Origin: JBHENC01 sp051000345
Lineage (GTDB): Bacteria; Acidobacteriota; Blastocatellia; Pyrinomonadales; Pyrinomonadaceae
Reading direction: 5' to 3'
Assembly (NCBI GenBank): GCA_051000345.1
Contig: JBPCOJ010000051.1
Location: 1-30,729 of the forward strand
Length of the DNA: 30,729 nt
The notes under the pieces were generated by a model that saw only the letters and a list, made by a program, of their open reading frames with translations, searched no databases and was not told the DNA's origin. Both the position numbers and the translations under genes were made by a program. Below, one piece after another: positions 8,240 to 18,100 of this stretch. The stretch's first letter is position 1; each line of letters starts with the position of its first letter.

Positions 8240-9397
8240 TCATGGAGTGAAATCGCGCACGCGTGCGACGGTTGCGGCGTCGAGTTTCTGAATGAGCGCG
8301 ACGGTGAGATCGACTGTGCGATCAAAATCCACGCGATTCATAATGCCGTTGTGCGCGTGCGTGTAGCGAACCGGAACCATCAAACAAACGGTCGGGACGC
8401 CGCCGTTGCTTTTCTGAATCTCCGCCGAATCGTCGCCGTAGCCCTGCACAAATTCATACTGCAAGGGAATCGATGCGGCGTTCGCCGTCGCCTTCACGAG
8501 CGCGACGAATTTGTTGTTCGGCAATTCGCTGCTGTTGTAAAGAAAAAGCCCGGGGCCGCCGCCCAAGACTTCCTGCGATTCATCGGGACGCGTGCCGGGC
8601 GTGTCGCGCGTGACGCCGCCTTCAATCGCAATGCCGATGTCGGGCTTAATCGCGTCGCTCGCCGTGCGCGCGCCGCGCAAGCCGATTTCTTCCTGCACAG
8701 TCGCGGCGTAAAAGATTTGATTCGGATGCGGCGCGCGCGCGAGCCTTCGCATTACTTCGATGAGGACGGCGCAGCCGACGCGATCATCCCACGCTTTGCC
8801 AAGATAATTCTGCGTGCCGTTCATCACGGCAAACGGCGCGTCCGGCACGACGGGCGCGCCCGGCTCGATTCCCATTGCGCGCACTTCCGCAGCATTCTTT
8901 GCGCCGACATCGAGGAGAATCGAATCGCGCGAATAAACTCGTGTGCGTTCTTCCGCCGACACGAGATGCACATCGCGTATGCCTGTGACGGCGCGGACGA
9001 CGCCTTTCGCGCCGATAATCGTCCAGCGTTGATCTATGAGCGCTTGATCGAGCCAGCCGCCGAGCATTTGCATACTCAAATAGCCGTCGGGAGTAATGCG
9101 CCGCACGACGCCGCCGAGTTCGTCCATGTGCGCGTCGAGCATAACGCGTGGCCCCGTCGTTCCCTGCACGGCGATGACCGAACCCATGCCGTCGAAGCTG
9201 ATTCGATCCGTGAACGGCCTCATGCGCTCGACCATAATCTTGCGCACAGGTTCTTCAAACCCAGAGGGGCCGGGCGCGTCCGCGAGCGTTTGCAACAACC
9301 GCAGAACATCGTCGCCTTGCTGCTGTTGCGCGAACGCGCTGGTTGAATTAAGAATCGAAACGATGAGCGTGAGCGAGAAAATTAAAAGGCGTTTCAT
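8240..9397 (-). CDS. Exported M42-family metallo-aminopeptidase
   Basis: A predicted zinc or cobalt aminopeptidase of the M42 family (FrvX, PepA/TET-like), 385 residues. A signal peptide (residues 1-23, ending TSAFA) indicates export. The metal-site motifs are in family order: H90 and D92 in MLDAHMDELGG, D204 in KAWDDRVG, E236/E237 in VQEEIGLRGA, E259 in IAIEGG and a late His (H347/H349) in YTHAHNGI. The ATG at 9397 was chosen because it begins the signal peptide and GGGAG lies eight bases before it; an upstream in-frame ATG adds 16 residues that would spoil the signal. It is divergent from the S9 peptidase, suggesting linked peptide degradation in the periplasm. The family call is secure; substrate is unknown. 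Confidence 0.93.
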   Translation of the reverse strand: MKRLLIFSLTLIVSILNSTSAFAQQQQGDDVLRLLQTLADAPGPSGFEEPVRKIMVERMRPFTDRISFDGMGSVIAVQGTTGPRVMLDAHMDELGGVVRRITPDGYLSMQMLGGWLDQALIDQRWTIIGAKGVVRAVTGIRDVHLVSAEERTRVYSRDSILLDVGAKNAAEVRAMGIEPGAPVVPDAPFAVMNGTQNYLGKAWDDRVGCAVLIEVMRRLARAPHPNQIFYAATVQEEIGLRGARTASDAIKPDIGIAIEGGVTRDTPGTRPDESQEVLGGGPGLFLYNSSELPNNKFVALVKATANAASIPLQYEFVQGYGDDSAEIQKSNGGVPTVCLMVPVRYTHAHNGIMNRVDFDRTVDLTVALIQKLDAATVARVRDFTP

Positions 9398-9584
9398 AAG
9401 ACAGTCTCCCTTGTCGAAATGTTTCGCATGGCGCATGTCGACCATGAAAATAAATTGATTGCAACGGACTCGAACGAGCAGTGAAAGCGAGGATACCTTA
9501 CGCGCTCTCGGTCTTGAAAACTTTTTGCGCTAATCCGCTCGCCAAAGTTTCGATAAGCGGTTCGCTAAAGCGTGTGCGGCTCTG

Positions 9585-9590
9585 TATAAT
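9585..9590 (+). promoter_or_regulatory. Candidate -10 box for the S9 peptidase gene
   Basis: A perfect TATAAT lies 74 bp before the S9 start, inside the 266-bp divergent intergenic region. No good TTGACA-like box lies 16-18 bases upstream (TTCGCT is the nearest), so this is a weak promoter prediction. Confidence 0.35.
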
Positions 9591-9663
9591 TTCTTTCCTG
9601 AACATACGATCAAGCTCAAACGACGCACTACACCTTTTCCATTTTCAACGAGAGAGATTCGAC

Positions 9664-11676
9664 ATGAATAAAAGATTGAAGCGAACAGCCGCCGTCCTGC
9701 TGTCAATGATTATTTTCTGTGTTGCCCTTAACGCACAAACCACGCGCGGCTCTGACCAAACTTCGCTCGATAAGGCTATCGAATCTTTGATCGCCGTGCG
9801 TGGTTTCAGGCAAGTGATGATTTCGCCGGATGGCGCGCGCGTCGCGTGGGTCGAATCCTTGCTCGGCGCAGACAGCCAGCCGACGCCGAATTCAGCCATT
9901 TATGTCCGCGATCTCAAAAGCACGTCCGCCGCGCCGCATCGCATCGCCGCCGGAAAAGATACAGGCGCTCATGCTGAACACAGCGTCGCGTGGTCGCCGG
10001 ATAGCCGTGCAATCGCCTTTCTTTCCGACGGCGAAAAGCCGGGACAAACGCAACTTTATCTTTCGGACGCGGGCGGCAAAGCGGCGCGAAAACTAACTGA
10101 CCTCGCGGGATTTCTCGACACGCCGCGCTTTTCTCCCGACGGCAAATCAATCGCTTTTCTCTTCACGGAAAACGCCGTTCGCGCCGCCGGAGCAACACAG
10201 CCCGCCGCGCCGGATGCGGGCGTCGTCGAAGAAAAGTTTTTCGAGCAGCGCCTCGCCGTCGTTGATCTCGCTTCGGGCAACATGCGGCAACTCTCGCCCG
10301 CAGATTTATACGTCTATGAATACGATTGGTCGCCGGACGGGAAAAGTTTTGCGATGACGGCGGCGCACGGCAACGGCGACAACAATTGGTTCATCGCCGA
10401 ACTCTACACGATGCCGCTTGCTTCGGGCGAAGTGAAATCAATTCTCAAGCCTTCGATGCAAATCGCCGAGCCGCATTTTTCACCTGATGGCAAGACAATC
10501 GCCTTCATCGGCGGATTGATGAGCGACGAAGGAGTGACGGGCGGCGACATCTACACGATTGCGGCTGCGGGCGGCGAAGCGCGCAATCGAACGCCGAACA
10601 TGAAGGCTTCGGCAAGCTGGCTTCGCTGGCTGCCCGCGTCGAACGCGCTGCTTTTCACAGAGCACGTTGACGGAGCAAACGCGGTTGCGCGGCTCGATAT
10701 TGCCAGCGGTGAAGTAACTACTTTGTGGACGGGCGCGGAAGCGATTTCGAGCGGCAACGGCGTGAGCCTTTCGCTTGCGCGCGACAACAAAACTTCCGCG
10801 ATCATTCGCCACTCGTTCGCGCATCCGCCGGAAATATGGGCAGGGCAAACGGGCGCGTGGCGGCAACTCACAAACAACAATCAGAGCCTTCAACCGAGTT
10901 GGGGCGAAGCGCGAAGCGTTCACTGGACGAGCGATAAACAACGCGTGCAGGGATGGCTTTTGTACCCGCAAAACTTCGATCCGGCGAAGCGTTATCCGAT
11001 GGTCGTCGTCGTGCATGGCGGCCCCGCGTCGCAGATGACGCCGCGCTGGGGCAGCGGCCTAGGGCTTCCTTTATCGCTTGCGGCTAATGGTTATTTTCTT
11101 TTCTTTCCAAACCCGCGCGGCAGTTACGGGCAGGGCGAACGATTCACGCGCGCCAACATCATGGACTTCGGGCATGGCGATCTGCGCGACATAAATATGG
11201 GCATTGACGAAGTGTTAAAAACAGTTCCCGTTGACCCGAATCGCATAGGCATTACGGGATGGAGCTATGGCGGATTTATGACGATGTGGACGGTCACGCA
11301 AACGACACGCTTTCGCGCGGCAGTCGCGGGCGCAGGCATCGCCAACTGGCAAAGCTATTACGGTCAAAACGGCATTGACCAGTGGATGATTCCATACTTC
11401 GGCGCAAGCGTTTACGATGATCCGGGAGTTTACGCGAAAAGCTCGCCGATCAACTTTATCAAGAAAACAAAAACGCCGACGCTCGTGATGGTCGGAGACC
11501 GCGATGCGGAGTGTCCCGCGCCGCAATCCTATGAATTCTGGCACGCGCTGAAAACCCTCGGCGTCGAAACGCAACTCGTCATTTACCCGAACGAAGGCCA
11601 CGCCATCAGCCAGCCCGAACACCGCCGCGACATACTCCGTCGCGCCGCCCGCTGGTTCGACACGCATCTGAAATAA
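9664..11676 (+). CDS. Exported S9-family prolyl oligopeptidase / acylaminoacyl peptidase-like
   Basis: A serine peptidase of 670 residues. The signal peptide is residues 1-24 (LNA before Q25). The N-terminal part is a beta-propeller with repeated PD40-type motifs (WSPDSRAIAFLSD, FSPDGKSIAF, WSPDGKSFAM, FSPDGKTIAFIGG). The C-terminal alpha/beta hydrolase domain has HGGPASQMTPRW, nucleophile S534 in GWSYGG, D614 in VGDRDAEC and H646 in NEGHAIS, a complete catalytic triad. I chose the ATG at 9664, which starts the signal peptide after a GAGAGAG stretch; the GTG at 9481 would add 61 unrelated residues. It likely releases dipeptides or N-blocked residues from peptides in the periplasm. It converges with the candidate selenoprotein gene, 15 bp away. 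Confidence 0.94.
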   Translation: MNKRLKRTAAVLLSMIIFCVALNAQTTRGSDQTSLDKAIESLIAVRGFRQVMISPDGARVAWVESLLGADSQPTPNSAIYVRDLKSTSAAPHRIAAGKDTGAHAEHSVAWSPDSRAIAFLSDGEKPGQTQLYLSDAGGKAARKLTDLAGFLDTPRFSPDGKSIAFLFTENAVRAAGATQPAAPDAGVVEEKFFEQRLAVVDLASGNMRQLSPADLYVYEYDWSPDGKSFAMTAAHGNGDNNWFIAELYTMPLASGEVKSILKPSMQIAEPHFSPDGKTIAFIGGLMSDEGVTGGDIYTIAAAGGEARNRTPNMKASASWLRWLPASNALLFTEHVDGANAVARLDIASGEVTTLWTGAEAISSGNGVSLSLARDNKTSAIIRHSFAHPPEIWAGQTGAWRQLTNNNQSLQPSWGEARSVHWTSDKQRVQGWLLYPQNFDPAKRYPMVVVVHGGPASQMTPRWGSGLGLPLSLAANGYFLFFPNPRGSYGQGERFTRANIMDFGHGDLRDINMGIDEVLKTVPVDPNRIGITGWSYGGFMTMWTVTQTTRFRAAVAGAGIANWQSYYGQNGIDQWMIPYFGASVYDDPGVYAKSSPINFIKKTKTPTLVMVGDRDAECPAPQSYEFWHALKTLGVETQLVIYPNEGHAISQPEHRRDILRRAARWFDTHLK

Positions 11677-11691
11677 CAATTCAATCCATTC

Positions 11692-12081
11692 TTACCGCCA
11701 AGTTTTCGCCTGCGGAAAGGCAAAGGCGGCGAGCGCAATCACGATGGCTGTAATCAACGCGCGCAGATGAATGCGGCGCGACACGGCGCGCAGTTGCAAG
11801 GCTAAACTCTCATCTTCAATTTTCTCTTCGCCCGCATCCATGTTGCGCGTCCCGCGCGCGGCCATGGCGATTCAAGTCTTTTCGCGCGCTTGTAGAAAAC
11901 CTAAATTGGCGAGCCACACGGGAAAAAAGATAATAAGGCGAAGCAAGCGCGGCGCGTCCGTGACGATTAAAACAAAGGCGAGCGAGGCGGCAACGGCGAG
12001 CGCGACGTATCCCATGATGCGTCGCTTTTTTTGTTCGCGCTCTCCGATGTTGCCTGTGAAATCGTTTTGATTAGCGGTCAT
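11692..12081 (-). CDS. Candidate selenoprotein: small three-helix membrane protein with in-frame TGA
   Basis: The frame starts at an ATG overlapping the upstream adaptor stop (ATGA), reads 69 codons to a TGA at 11874-11872, and stays open for 59 further codons to TAA at 11694. Read through, it is 129 residues: helices at about 23-40 and 45-62, then GFLQAREKT, the TGA at position 70, AMAARGTRNMDAGEEKIEDE, and a third helix at about 108-122. The second half uses the same G/C-rich codons and forms a sensible hydrophobic helix, so it looks selected as protein. No Cys occurs elsewhere. From memory, similar small membrane proteins carry Cys at this position (REKTC), which I cannot verify here. Sec insertion is supported by a hairpin just after the TGA. 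The alternative is a TGC-to-TGA nonsense mutation or a 69-residue truncated protein. Confidence 0.6.
11838..11867 (-). promoter_or_regulatory. SECIS-like stem-loop directly after the in-frame TGA
   Basis: Reading the minus strand after the TGA come four bases, then CCATG, GCC, GCGCG, loop CGGGA, CGCGC, AA, CATGG. The two 5-bp stems pair perfectly around a small internal loop. The apical loop begins 17 nt after the TGA and has G as its second base, which fits the published general bacterial SECIS pattern (loop about 16-37 nt after UGA, G among its first two bases). G/C-rich alternating sequence gives chance hairpins, so the fold alone is not proof. Confidence 0.5.
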
Positions 12082-12758
12082 TTTGTGCGGATGGTGGCGA
12101 GCGGTTGCCCGGCTGTGACTTGTTGTCCGGCGCGCACGGCGATGACGCTTATGGTTCCGGCGACGGTGGCACGCGCGGCGATGATTTGTTCGCGCGTCGC
12201 AGTTGTCGAACTCTGCGCGCCGCTTGCGTTGTTCGCGTTGTTGGCTTGCGAAATTAGTGGCGCGACCGTGTTGTTCAATGTGCCTGACTGCGCGCGTTGC
12301 AGTTGCTCTTGCGCTCGCTGGTATTCGGCGCGCGCGGCGTCTAATTGCGGTTGCGGCGCAGCGCCGGAAGCAACGAGCGCGCTCATGCGTTCCGCTTCGA
12401 TGGACGCTCGTTCGGCGGCGGCTCTGGCGGCGGTTATTTGCGTTTGCATGGCTTGCGCGGCGGAACGTGCCTGTGCCTGCGGATCGTTGTTCTGCGCTTG
12501 CGCGTTAGCGTTTGGAGTTTCCTGCCGCGCGGCGATTTCGGCGATTACCGCGCCGTCGCTGATTGTCGCGCCTTCACTCACAAGCACGCGCCGCACTTCG
12601 CCCGCTGCCGGAGCATTGACGATGACGAGATCCTGCGAGGCTGCGTCCGGCGAATTGGTGTTTGATGAACGACACGCCGCGCACTCAAACAGCGTCCACA
12701 GTAGCAGCGCGCAAGGCAACACAGCGCGGCGTGATTTTTGAGATGCAATGCCTGACAT
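12078..12758 (-). CDS. Short HlyD/RND-type periplasmic adaptor
   Basis: A 226-residue protein, about half the usual adaptor length. A hydrophobic N-terminal segment ends in FECAACR, a poor lipobox. Two lipoyl-like half-motifs flank a central helical hairpin: VIVNAPAAGEVRRVLVSEGATISDGAVIAEI near residues 45-75, and AGTISVIAVRAGQQVTAGQPLATI at the C-terminus. The hairpin (about 95-180) is rich in Ala, Gln and Arg, with heptad character. The beta-barrel and membrane-proximal domains of full adaptors are missing. It lies 20 bp after the channel gene and is coupled to the candidate selenoprotein gene by a four-base overlap. It may be a second adaptor specialised for this pump, or one that stabilises the channel; function is inferred. 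Confidence 0.75.
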   Translation of the reverse strand: MSGIASQKSRRAVLPCALLLWTLFECAACRSSNTNSPDAASQDLVIVNAPAAGEVRRVLVSEGATISDGAVIAEIAARQETPNANAQAQNNDPQAQARSAAQAMQTQITAARAAAERASIEAERMSALVASGAAPQPQLDAARAEYQRAQEQLQRAQSGTLNNTVAPLISQANNANNASGAQSSTTATREQIIAARATVAGTISVIAVRAGQQVTAGQPLATIRTK

Positions 12759-12778
12759 TATCTATAATCAACCGAAGA

Positions 12779-15172
12779 TTATTGTTGCTGCTCGCTCGAT
12801 GAGCTTGCCGCTTCGATGGATGATGCTGCCGTTGACGTTTCATGCGCGCCTGCGTTTCCTGCGACGATGTTTGTCGTGCTTGTATTGATCGGCGCAGCGG
12901 TTTGCACGAGTTGGCGCGAAGGTGTGTCCGTGCGGATGGCGACGTGATTGGTTTCGAGCGTGCTGCCTGTGGCGCGCTGAAAATTCGAGATTGCTTTGTT
13001 GAGATCGGTTTGCGCTTGCAGTTCGCGCCCTCGCGCGCCGAGAAGTTCGGTCTGGCGTTGCAGCACAAGGTACACAGTCGTTGTGCCTGCGCGGAACATG
13101 CGTTGTTCGCTGGCGTACTGTTGCTCTGCGGAGGAACGCGCGGCGGCTGATGAGGCGAGACGCGCTTCGGAGGAACGCACGGCTTGCAGAGAATTGCGCA
13201 CGTCCGCTTCGATCAATTGCTCTTGCTGCGCTTTTTGATTGCCGAGGCGGCGGCCTTGCGCGAGCGAGCGCCCTAAGTTTGCCGCCGCCGCGCGATTGCG
13301 AAGCGGCAAAGAGATACGCACGCCGACTCTCGCCGTCGGAAAGTTTTGTTCAAGAATATTTGTGAGCGATTGCGCGTAGCCGCCGACGAGATTCGGCGAG
13401 ACGGTCGTGGTCGCGGTTGAATTTGAAGCGGGCAAAGGTTGAAGACCCGCGAGCGTGGAGAGATCGTTGATGCGCTGCAAGACTTGCGGGCTTGTGCCGC
13501 GCGATGATGTTTGGCTTGGTGGAACGAGCGTGCCTGCAAGCCCCGCCGAAGTGTATGTGCCGACGAGATCGAATTGCGGTTTGGTTTGTTCGCGGAAAAA
13601 GCGTTCGTCGATTCGATTGATTTCGGCGCTGGTATTAAGCTCCGCAAGCTCCGGGCGATTCAAGAGCGCGGACTTAACGGCTTCGCCAAGCGGCACGCGC
13701 GGCGCTTCGAGGCTGACGGGCGTGATGGGCGTAATCGCCTGCGACCAGAGCGCGGCGGTGCGATCCGGCAGTAGAAGAGTCTTCAAAGAGTTTTCGGCGC
13801 GCGTGACGGCTTCCTGCGCCGTGTAAACGCTTTGCTCGAAAGTCGTGATCTGCGTGCCTGCGGCGACGATGTCGATGGGCGCGAGGACGCCTTGCGCGAC
13901 GAGCCGCCCGTTGCTTTCAAGCTGCGCGCGCGCTTGTTTGACGGCGTCGATTTGCACTTGCACGTTGCGAAGCGCGAAGACCAAATCCCAGTAGGATTGC
14001 TCGACCTGCGCGATGACATCGATGGCGCGCTGGCGAAACTGCGCATCTGTCAGCGAAAGGTTTTTCTTGGCGATTTCAATATTGCGGCGATTGTTGTCGA
14101 AGCGGCGTCCGCGCAAAATCGGCTGCGTGTAAGTTAAGGTGAACGCCGTCGGGAATTGCGGATTGAGCGTGACGAATTGGTTGTTGGTCGTCAGGCGCGT
14201 CGAAGAAAAATCCGCTTGATACGAGCCGCCCGCGAAGGGCGAAAAGCCGCCGAAGCGCACATCGCCGGTGGCGTCCGTTTGCGTGACGGAGCCGTTCGAG
14301 CCGCCGCCGATGGTGGAACTCGTCGGCGTCGTGCGCCGCTCGAAATAATTTTCGGATGAAAGAATCGGATCGTAAACGCTGCGCGCCGTCGTTAAATTAA
14401 ATTCGGCGAGCTGAACATCGATGCGCGATGCGTCTATGTCGTTGTTGTTTTGGAGTGCGAGCGCAATCGCTTCACCCAGCGTAAGCGGTGTTTGATTTTG
14501 CGCGTCCACGCCGACGCGTTCGGCGGAGGGCAGCGGGCGCAATGGCGCTCTGTAATCGGGAGCAATGGGCGGCGGGTCTTGCGGCAGCACGGCGGGCGCG
14601 ACGCCGGATGATGTTGATGCGCCGACGTTTTGTCCGGGCGCAAGCGTTGTCACGCCTGTTTGTGTTCCCGCGTTGTTAGTGGTCGGCGCGCCGTTAGCAT
14701 TAGTGCCTTGCGGGGCAAGGGTTCCGGCGGGCGTCGAGGTCGTCGGCAAGCCGCCGGGCGTGTTTGTTTGCGTGGTCGTTTGCGCGGGCGCTTGGCTTTG
14801 CGGCGAAACGGGGCGCGGCGATCCCGTGTCGGGCGTGGTTTGCTGGCGCTGTTGATCGACGCCCGTTTGCGGTTGCGTGCTTTGCTGTGCTTCGTTGCCG
14901 GGACGAATGGGCGCAGTTGCCGAGTTGGGCGGAAGTTGCGCGGGCGAAGTGGGCAGTGAGCCGGGTTGCTGCGTGGTGGATGACGCGGGCGTTTGCGTTG
15001 ACGTGGAACCGTTTCCTTGCGCGGCGATGATGCGCGCGTGCGTCGCCGTCAAAATTATCGCTGCCAGAACGAGCGCGACAGCATTAGCAGCAACGATTCT
15101 GTTTCCATTTGAAGGAAGGCTGCGGCGCATTGCACGTCGCACGTCGTTAATCACCTGAAGCTTGATCCGCAT
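12779..15172 (-). CDS. TolC-family outer membrane channel with long low-complexity N-terminus
   Basis: A 797-residue outer membrane efflux protein, far longer than the usual 420-500. The N-terminus has a signal-like segment (about 27-51, ending ARIIAAQ) followed by about 150 residues rich in Gln, Thr, Pro, Ser and Asn. The TolC (OEP) part starts near PLTLGEAIALALQNNNDI and includes FTLTYTQPILRGR, QVEQSYWDLVFALRNV and later GVRISLPLRNRAAAANL, with two repeats as in the family. The C-terminus is again Ser/Ala/Gln-rich. The ATG at 15172 has AAGGA shortly before it and overlaps the pump gene by 26 bp; an ATG at 15130 is possible. It forms the exit duct of the tripartite pump. Confidence 0.9.
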   Translation of the reverse strand: MRIKLQVINDVRRAMRRSLPSNGNRIVAANAVALVLAAIILTATHARIIAAQGNGSTSTQTPASSTTQQPGSLPTSPAQLPPNSATAPIRPGNEAQQSTQPQTGVDQQRQQTTPDTGSPRPVSPQSQAPAQTTTQTNTPGGLPTTSTPAGTLAPQGTNANGAPTTNNAGTQTGVTTLAPGQNVGASTSSGVAPAVLPQDPPPIAPDYRAPLRPLPSAERVGVDAQNQTPLTLGEAIALALQNNNDIDASRIDVQLAEFNLTTARSVYDPILSSENYFERRTTPTSSTIGGGSNGSVTQTDATGDVRFGGFSPFAGGSYQADFSSTRLTTNNQFVTLNPQFPTAFTLTYTQPILRGRRFDNNRRNIEIAKKNLSLTDAQFRQRAIDVIAQVEQSYWDLVFALRNVQVQIDAVKQARAQLESNGRLVAQGVLAPIDIVAAGTQITTFEQSVYTAQEAVTRAENSLKTLLLPDRTAALWSQAITPITPVSLEAPRVPLGEAVKSALLNRPELAELNTSAEINRIDERFFREQTKPQFDLVGTYTSAGLAGTLVPPSQTSSRGTSPQVLQRINDLSTLAGLQPLPASNSTATTTVSPNLVGGYAQSLTNILEQNFPTARVGVRISLPLRNRAAAANLGRSLAQGRRLGNQKAQQEQLIEADVRNSLQAVRSSEARLASSAAARSSAEQQYASEQRMFRAGTTTVYLVLQRQTELLGARGRELQAQTDLNKAISNFQRATGSTLETNHVAIRTDTPSRQLVQTAAPINTSTTNIVAGNAGAHETSTAASSIEAASSSSEQQQ

Positions 15173-18100
15173 ACTTGTCCTTTTTAGATTTGCGAGAGCG
15201 TGCGCTTGTAATCGTCGCCCAACCTTGATTGAAGCCGCGTCGCGCTCTGTTCTTCACCGTCGAAGTGCTTCGGCTGATGTGTGACCACACGCGGGATTCG
15301 CGCATGTCTTCAAAAAGAGAATAAAAAACAGGCACGGCCAGAAGCGTGAGAAGCAAACACAAACTTTGCCCGCCGACGACGAGCACGCCGATGGAGCGAT
15401 TCGTTGCAGCCCCCGCGCCGCGTCCGACGATGAGCGGAATCATGCCCGCCACCAAAGCAATCGTCGTCATCAAAATCGGGCGCAAGCGATCACGGTTCGC
15501 TTGGATAATCGCGTCGTAGCGTTCGAGACCATGCGCGCGCAATGTGTTCGTATGGTCGATCTGCAAAATCGCGTTCTTCTTCACGATACCGAAAAGCACC
15601 AGAATGCCGAGCGCGGAAAATATATTGAGTTTTTGCCCGGCGATGAAGGTCGAAAGCAACGCGAAGGGAATCGAGAGCGGCAGAGTTAAAAGAATCGTGA
15701 TCGGGTGAATGAACGATTCAAACTGCGCCGCCAGCACGAGGTACATAAAAATAAATGACAACAGAAAAGCGAGGCCGAAGTAATAGTTGGCGCGCCCTAA
15801 TTCCTTCGATTGTCCCGTCACGCCCGTCGTATAGCCTTGCTCCATGTTGAGCTTTGTGGCAGCTGTTTGAATCGCGCGCAAGGCTTCGGTTTCGGAACCC
15901 TTCTGCGAGACGCTCGCTTGAATCGTGACTTGCCTTTGACGATTAAGATGGTCAATCGAACTCGGACTCGTGCTCTGCTCAAAGTGGACGAGTTTTTCCA
16001 TGCCGACCACGCCGCCCTTCGATGATGTGACAGTGAGGCGATTCAGATTTTCGAGGTTGTTGCGATATTTATCTTCGGCGCGCAGAACGACGTCGTATTG
16101 ATCCGTGCCGTCGCTGTATGTCGTGACCTTCTGCCCTGCGACGAGAGTCGTGAGCGCCTGCGCGACATCGCCCGCGCGCACTCCCAAATCCGCCGCGCGT
16201 TTGCGGTCAATGGTAACGCGCGTTTCCGGGTTGCCGAGCACAAGCGAGCGATCCGCGTCCTGTATGTTCGGGTCTTGTTTGATTTTGGCGATTAGTCGCT
16301 GCGAATAATTATCGAGCTTTTGCAGATCGGGGCCTGTGATGTAAAAGGCCAGAGAACTCGAACGCCCGCCGCCGATAGCGCCTGAAATAGACGAAGTAGC
16401 CGCCGCGCCGATGACCAATTCCTTCGGATATTTTTTACCTATCTGGCGCGTGCGCTGCACGATTTCGCTTTGCGAGAGCGCGCGTTCCTGCGGCGGTTTC
16501 AAGCGCACTGTGATTTGCCCGCTGTTTGGCGAAGCTTGCCCGCCGAAGCCAGCGATGGCGAGCGTCGCTTCGACGCCGGGAATTTGCTCGCGTATGTCGC
16601 GCGCCAGATGATCGAGTATGGACTGCGTCGCGGGAAGGCTCGTGCCTTGCGGCGCGCGTAAAGTAACCTGATAAACGGATTCGTCTTCTTCGGGCAGAAG
16701 GTTGATGCCCGCGAGTTTGTAGAGCGGCACAATCGAGGCGATAACGATGGCGCTGATGACTACGATCACCCAGCGGTGCGCCATAGACAATTCGAGCAGC
16801 CATTTATATGTGCGGTCAACGGGACGATACCAGCCGGATTCCTTCGATGAATGCCCGTGCGCTTTCTGCTCTGCGATTTTTTGCGGCGGAGCGTCATCTT
16901 GATTCGCTTCGATCTCGCTTGCCGAAACCGCCGCTTCGCCCGCAGGCAAAGGCTCGTCGCTTTTAACTTTGATCCAGCGCGCCGCAAGCATCGGCGTTAG
17001 CGTGAATGAAACGAGTAGCGACACGGCAATCGCCGCCGAAGCCGTCAAGCCGAACGAAGACATAAAGCGCCCGACGATGCCGCCCATGAATCCGACGGGC
17101 AAGAATACCGCGAGCAAGGAAAGCGTCGTCGCCATCACCGCGAGACCGATTTCGCGCGTGCCTTCGATTGCCGCTTGAAACGGCGGAACGCCTTTTTCTT
17201 CGACGAAGCGATAAATGTTTTCCAAGACCACAATCGCGTCGTCGATCACGATACCGACCATCAAGGTCAAAGCGAGCATCGTCATTTGATTGAGCGTGTA
17301 ATTGAAGGCTGCGAGAAAGGCGAAGGCGGCGATGATTGAAGTCGGAATCGCAATCGCCGCGATAATCGTCGAGCGAAAATTCCACAAAAACAAAAAGACT
17401 ACGAGCGAGGCGAGCAGCCCGCCGAAAATCAAATGCTCCTCAATCGCGTGCAAAGAATTTTCGATGAACTCGGACTGGTCGCGTATCACGACGAACTTCA
17501 AATTTTGCGGCAAAACGGGAATAATCGCCGCCATGCGCTGCTTGACGGCGTTGATGACGTCGATGGTGTTCGCGCCCGATTGCTTGCGAATCGCCAACGT
17601 CACAGCCGCGCCGCCGTTCAAACTCGAAATCGAGCCGGGATCGACGCCGCCGTCTTCGATGCGCCCCAGATCGCCCAAGCGAATCGCGTAATTGTTTTTC
17701 GTGGCGATGATAATGTCTTTGAAGTCTTCGACGCGCGCGACGCGGCTCATCGTTCTGAGCGTGATTGTCTTGGAGCCTTCGTTGACGCGCCCGCCGGGTA
17801 GCTCTAGGTTTTGCGCGCGAAGTGCGGCGGAGACATCCGTGATCGAAATGTTGTAGGCGCGCAGGCGATCCGGGTCGATGTTGACGTTTATCTGGCGCAA
17901 TCGCGCGCCGTAAATAAAAATGTCGCCGACGCCGTTTGCGGATTCCAAGCGCTGCTTGATTTGCTTGTCTGCCAACTCCGTTAATTGCAGCACGGAATAA
18001 GGCCCCGTCATTGAATAGAGAATGATCGGCGACGAATCAGGGTCTGCCTTTTGGATCACAGGCGGGTCGGCGGTCGCGGGCAAACGATTAGCGACGGTAT

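Noticed and set aside
8192..9346. 384-codon plus-strand open frame
   Set aside because: It is antisense to the M42 peptidase, whose metal-site motifs and signal peptide are unmistakable. The plus frame is Arg/His/Ala-rich with no ribosome site and no family pattern.
9481..9663. Upstream GTG start for the S9 peptidase
   Set aside because: It would put 61 unrelated residues before an evident signal peptide, and the ATG at 9664 has a ribosome site.
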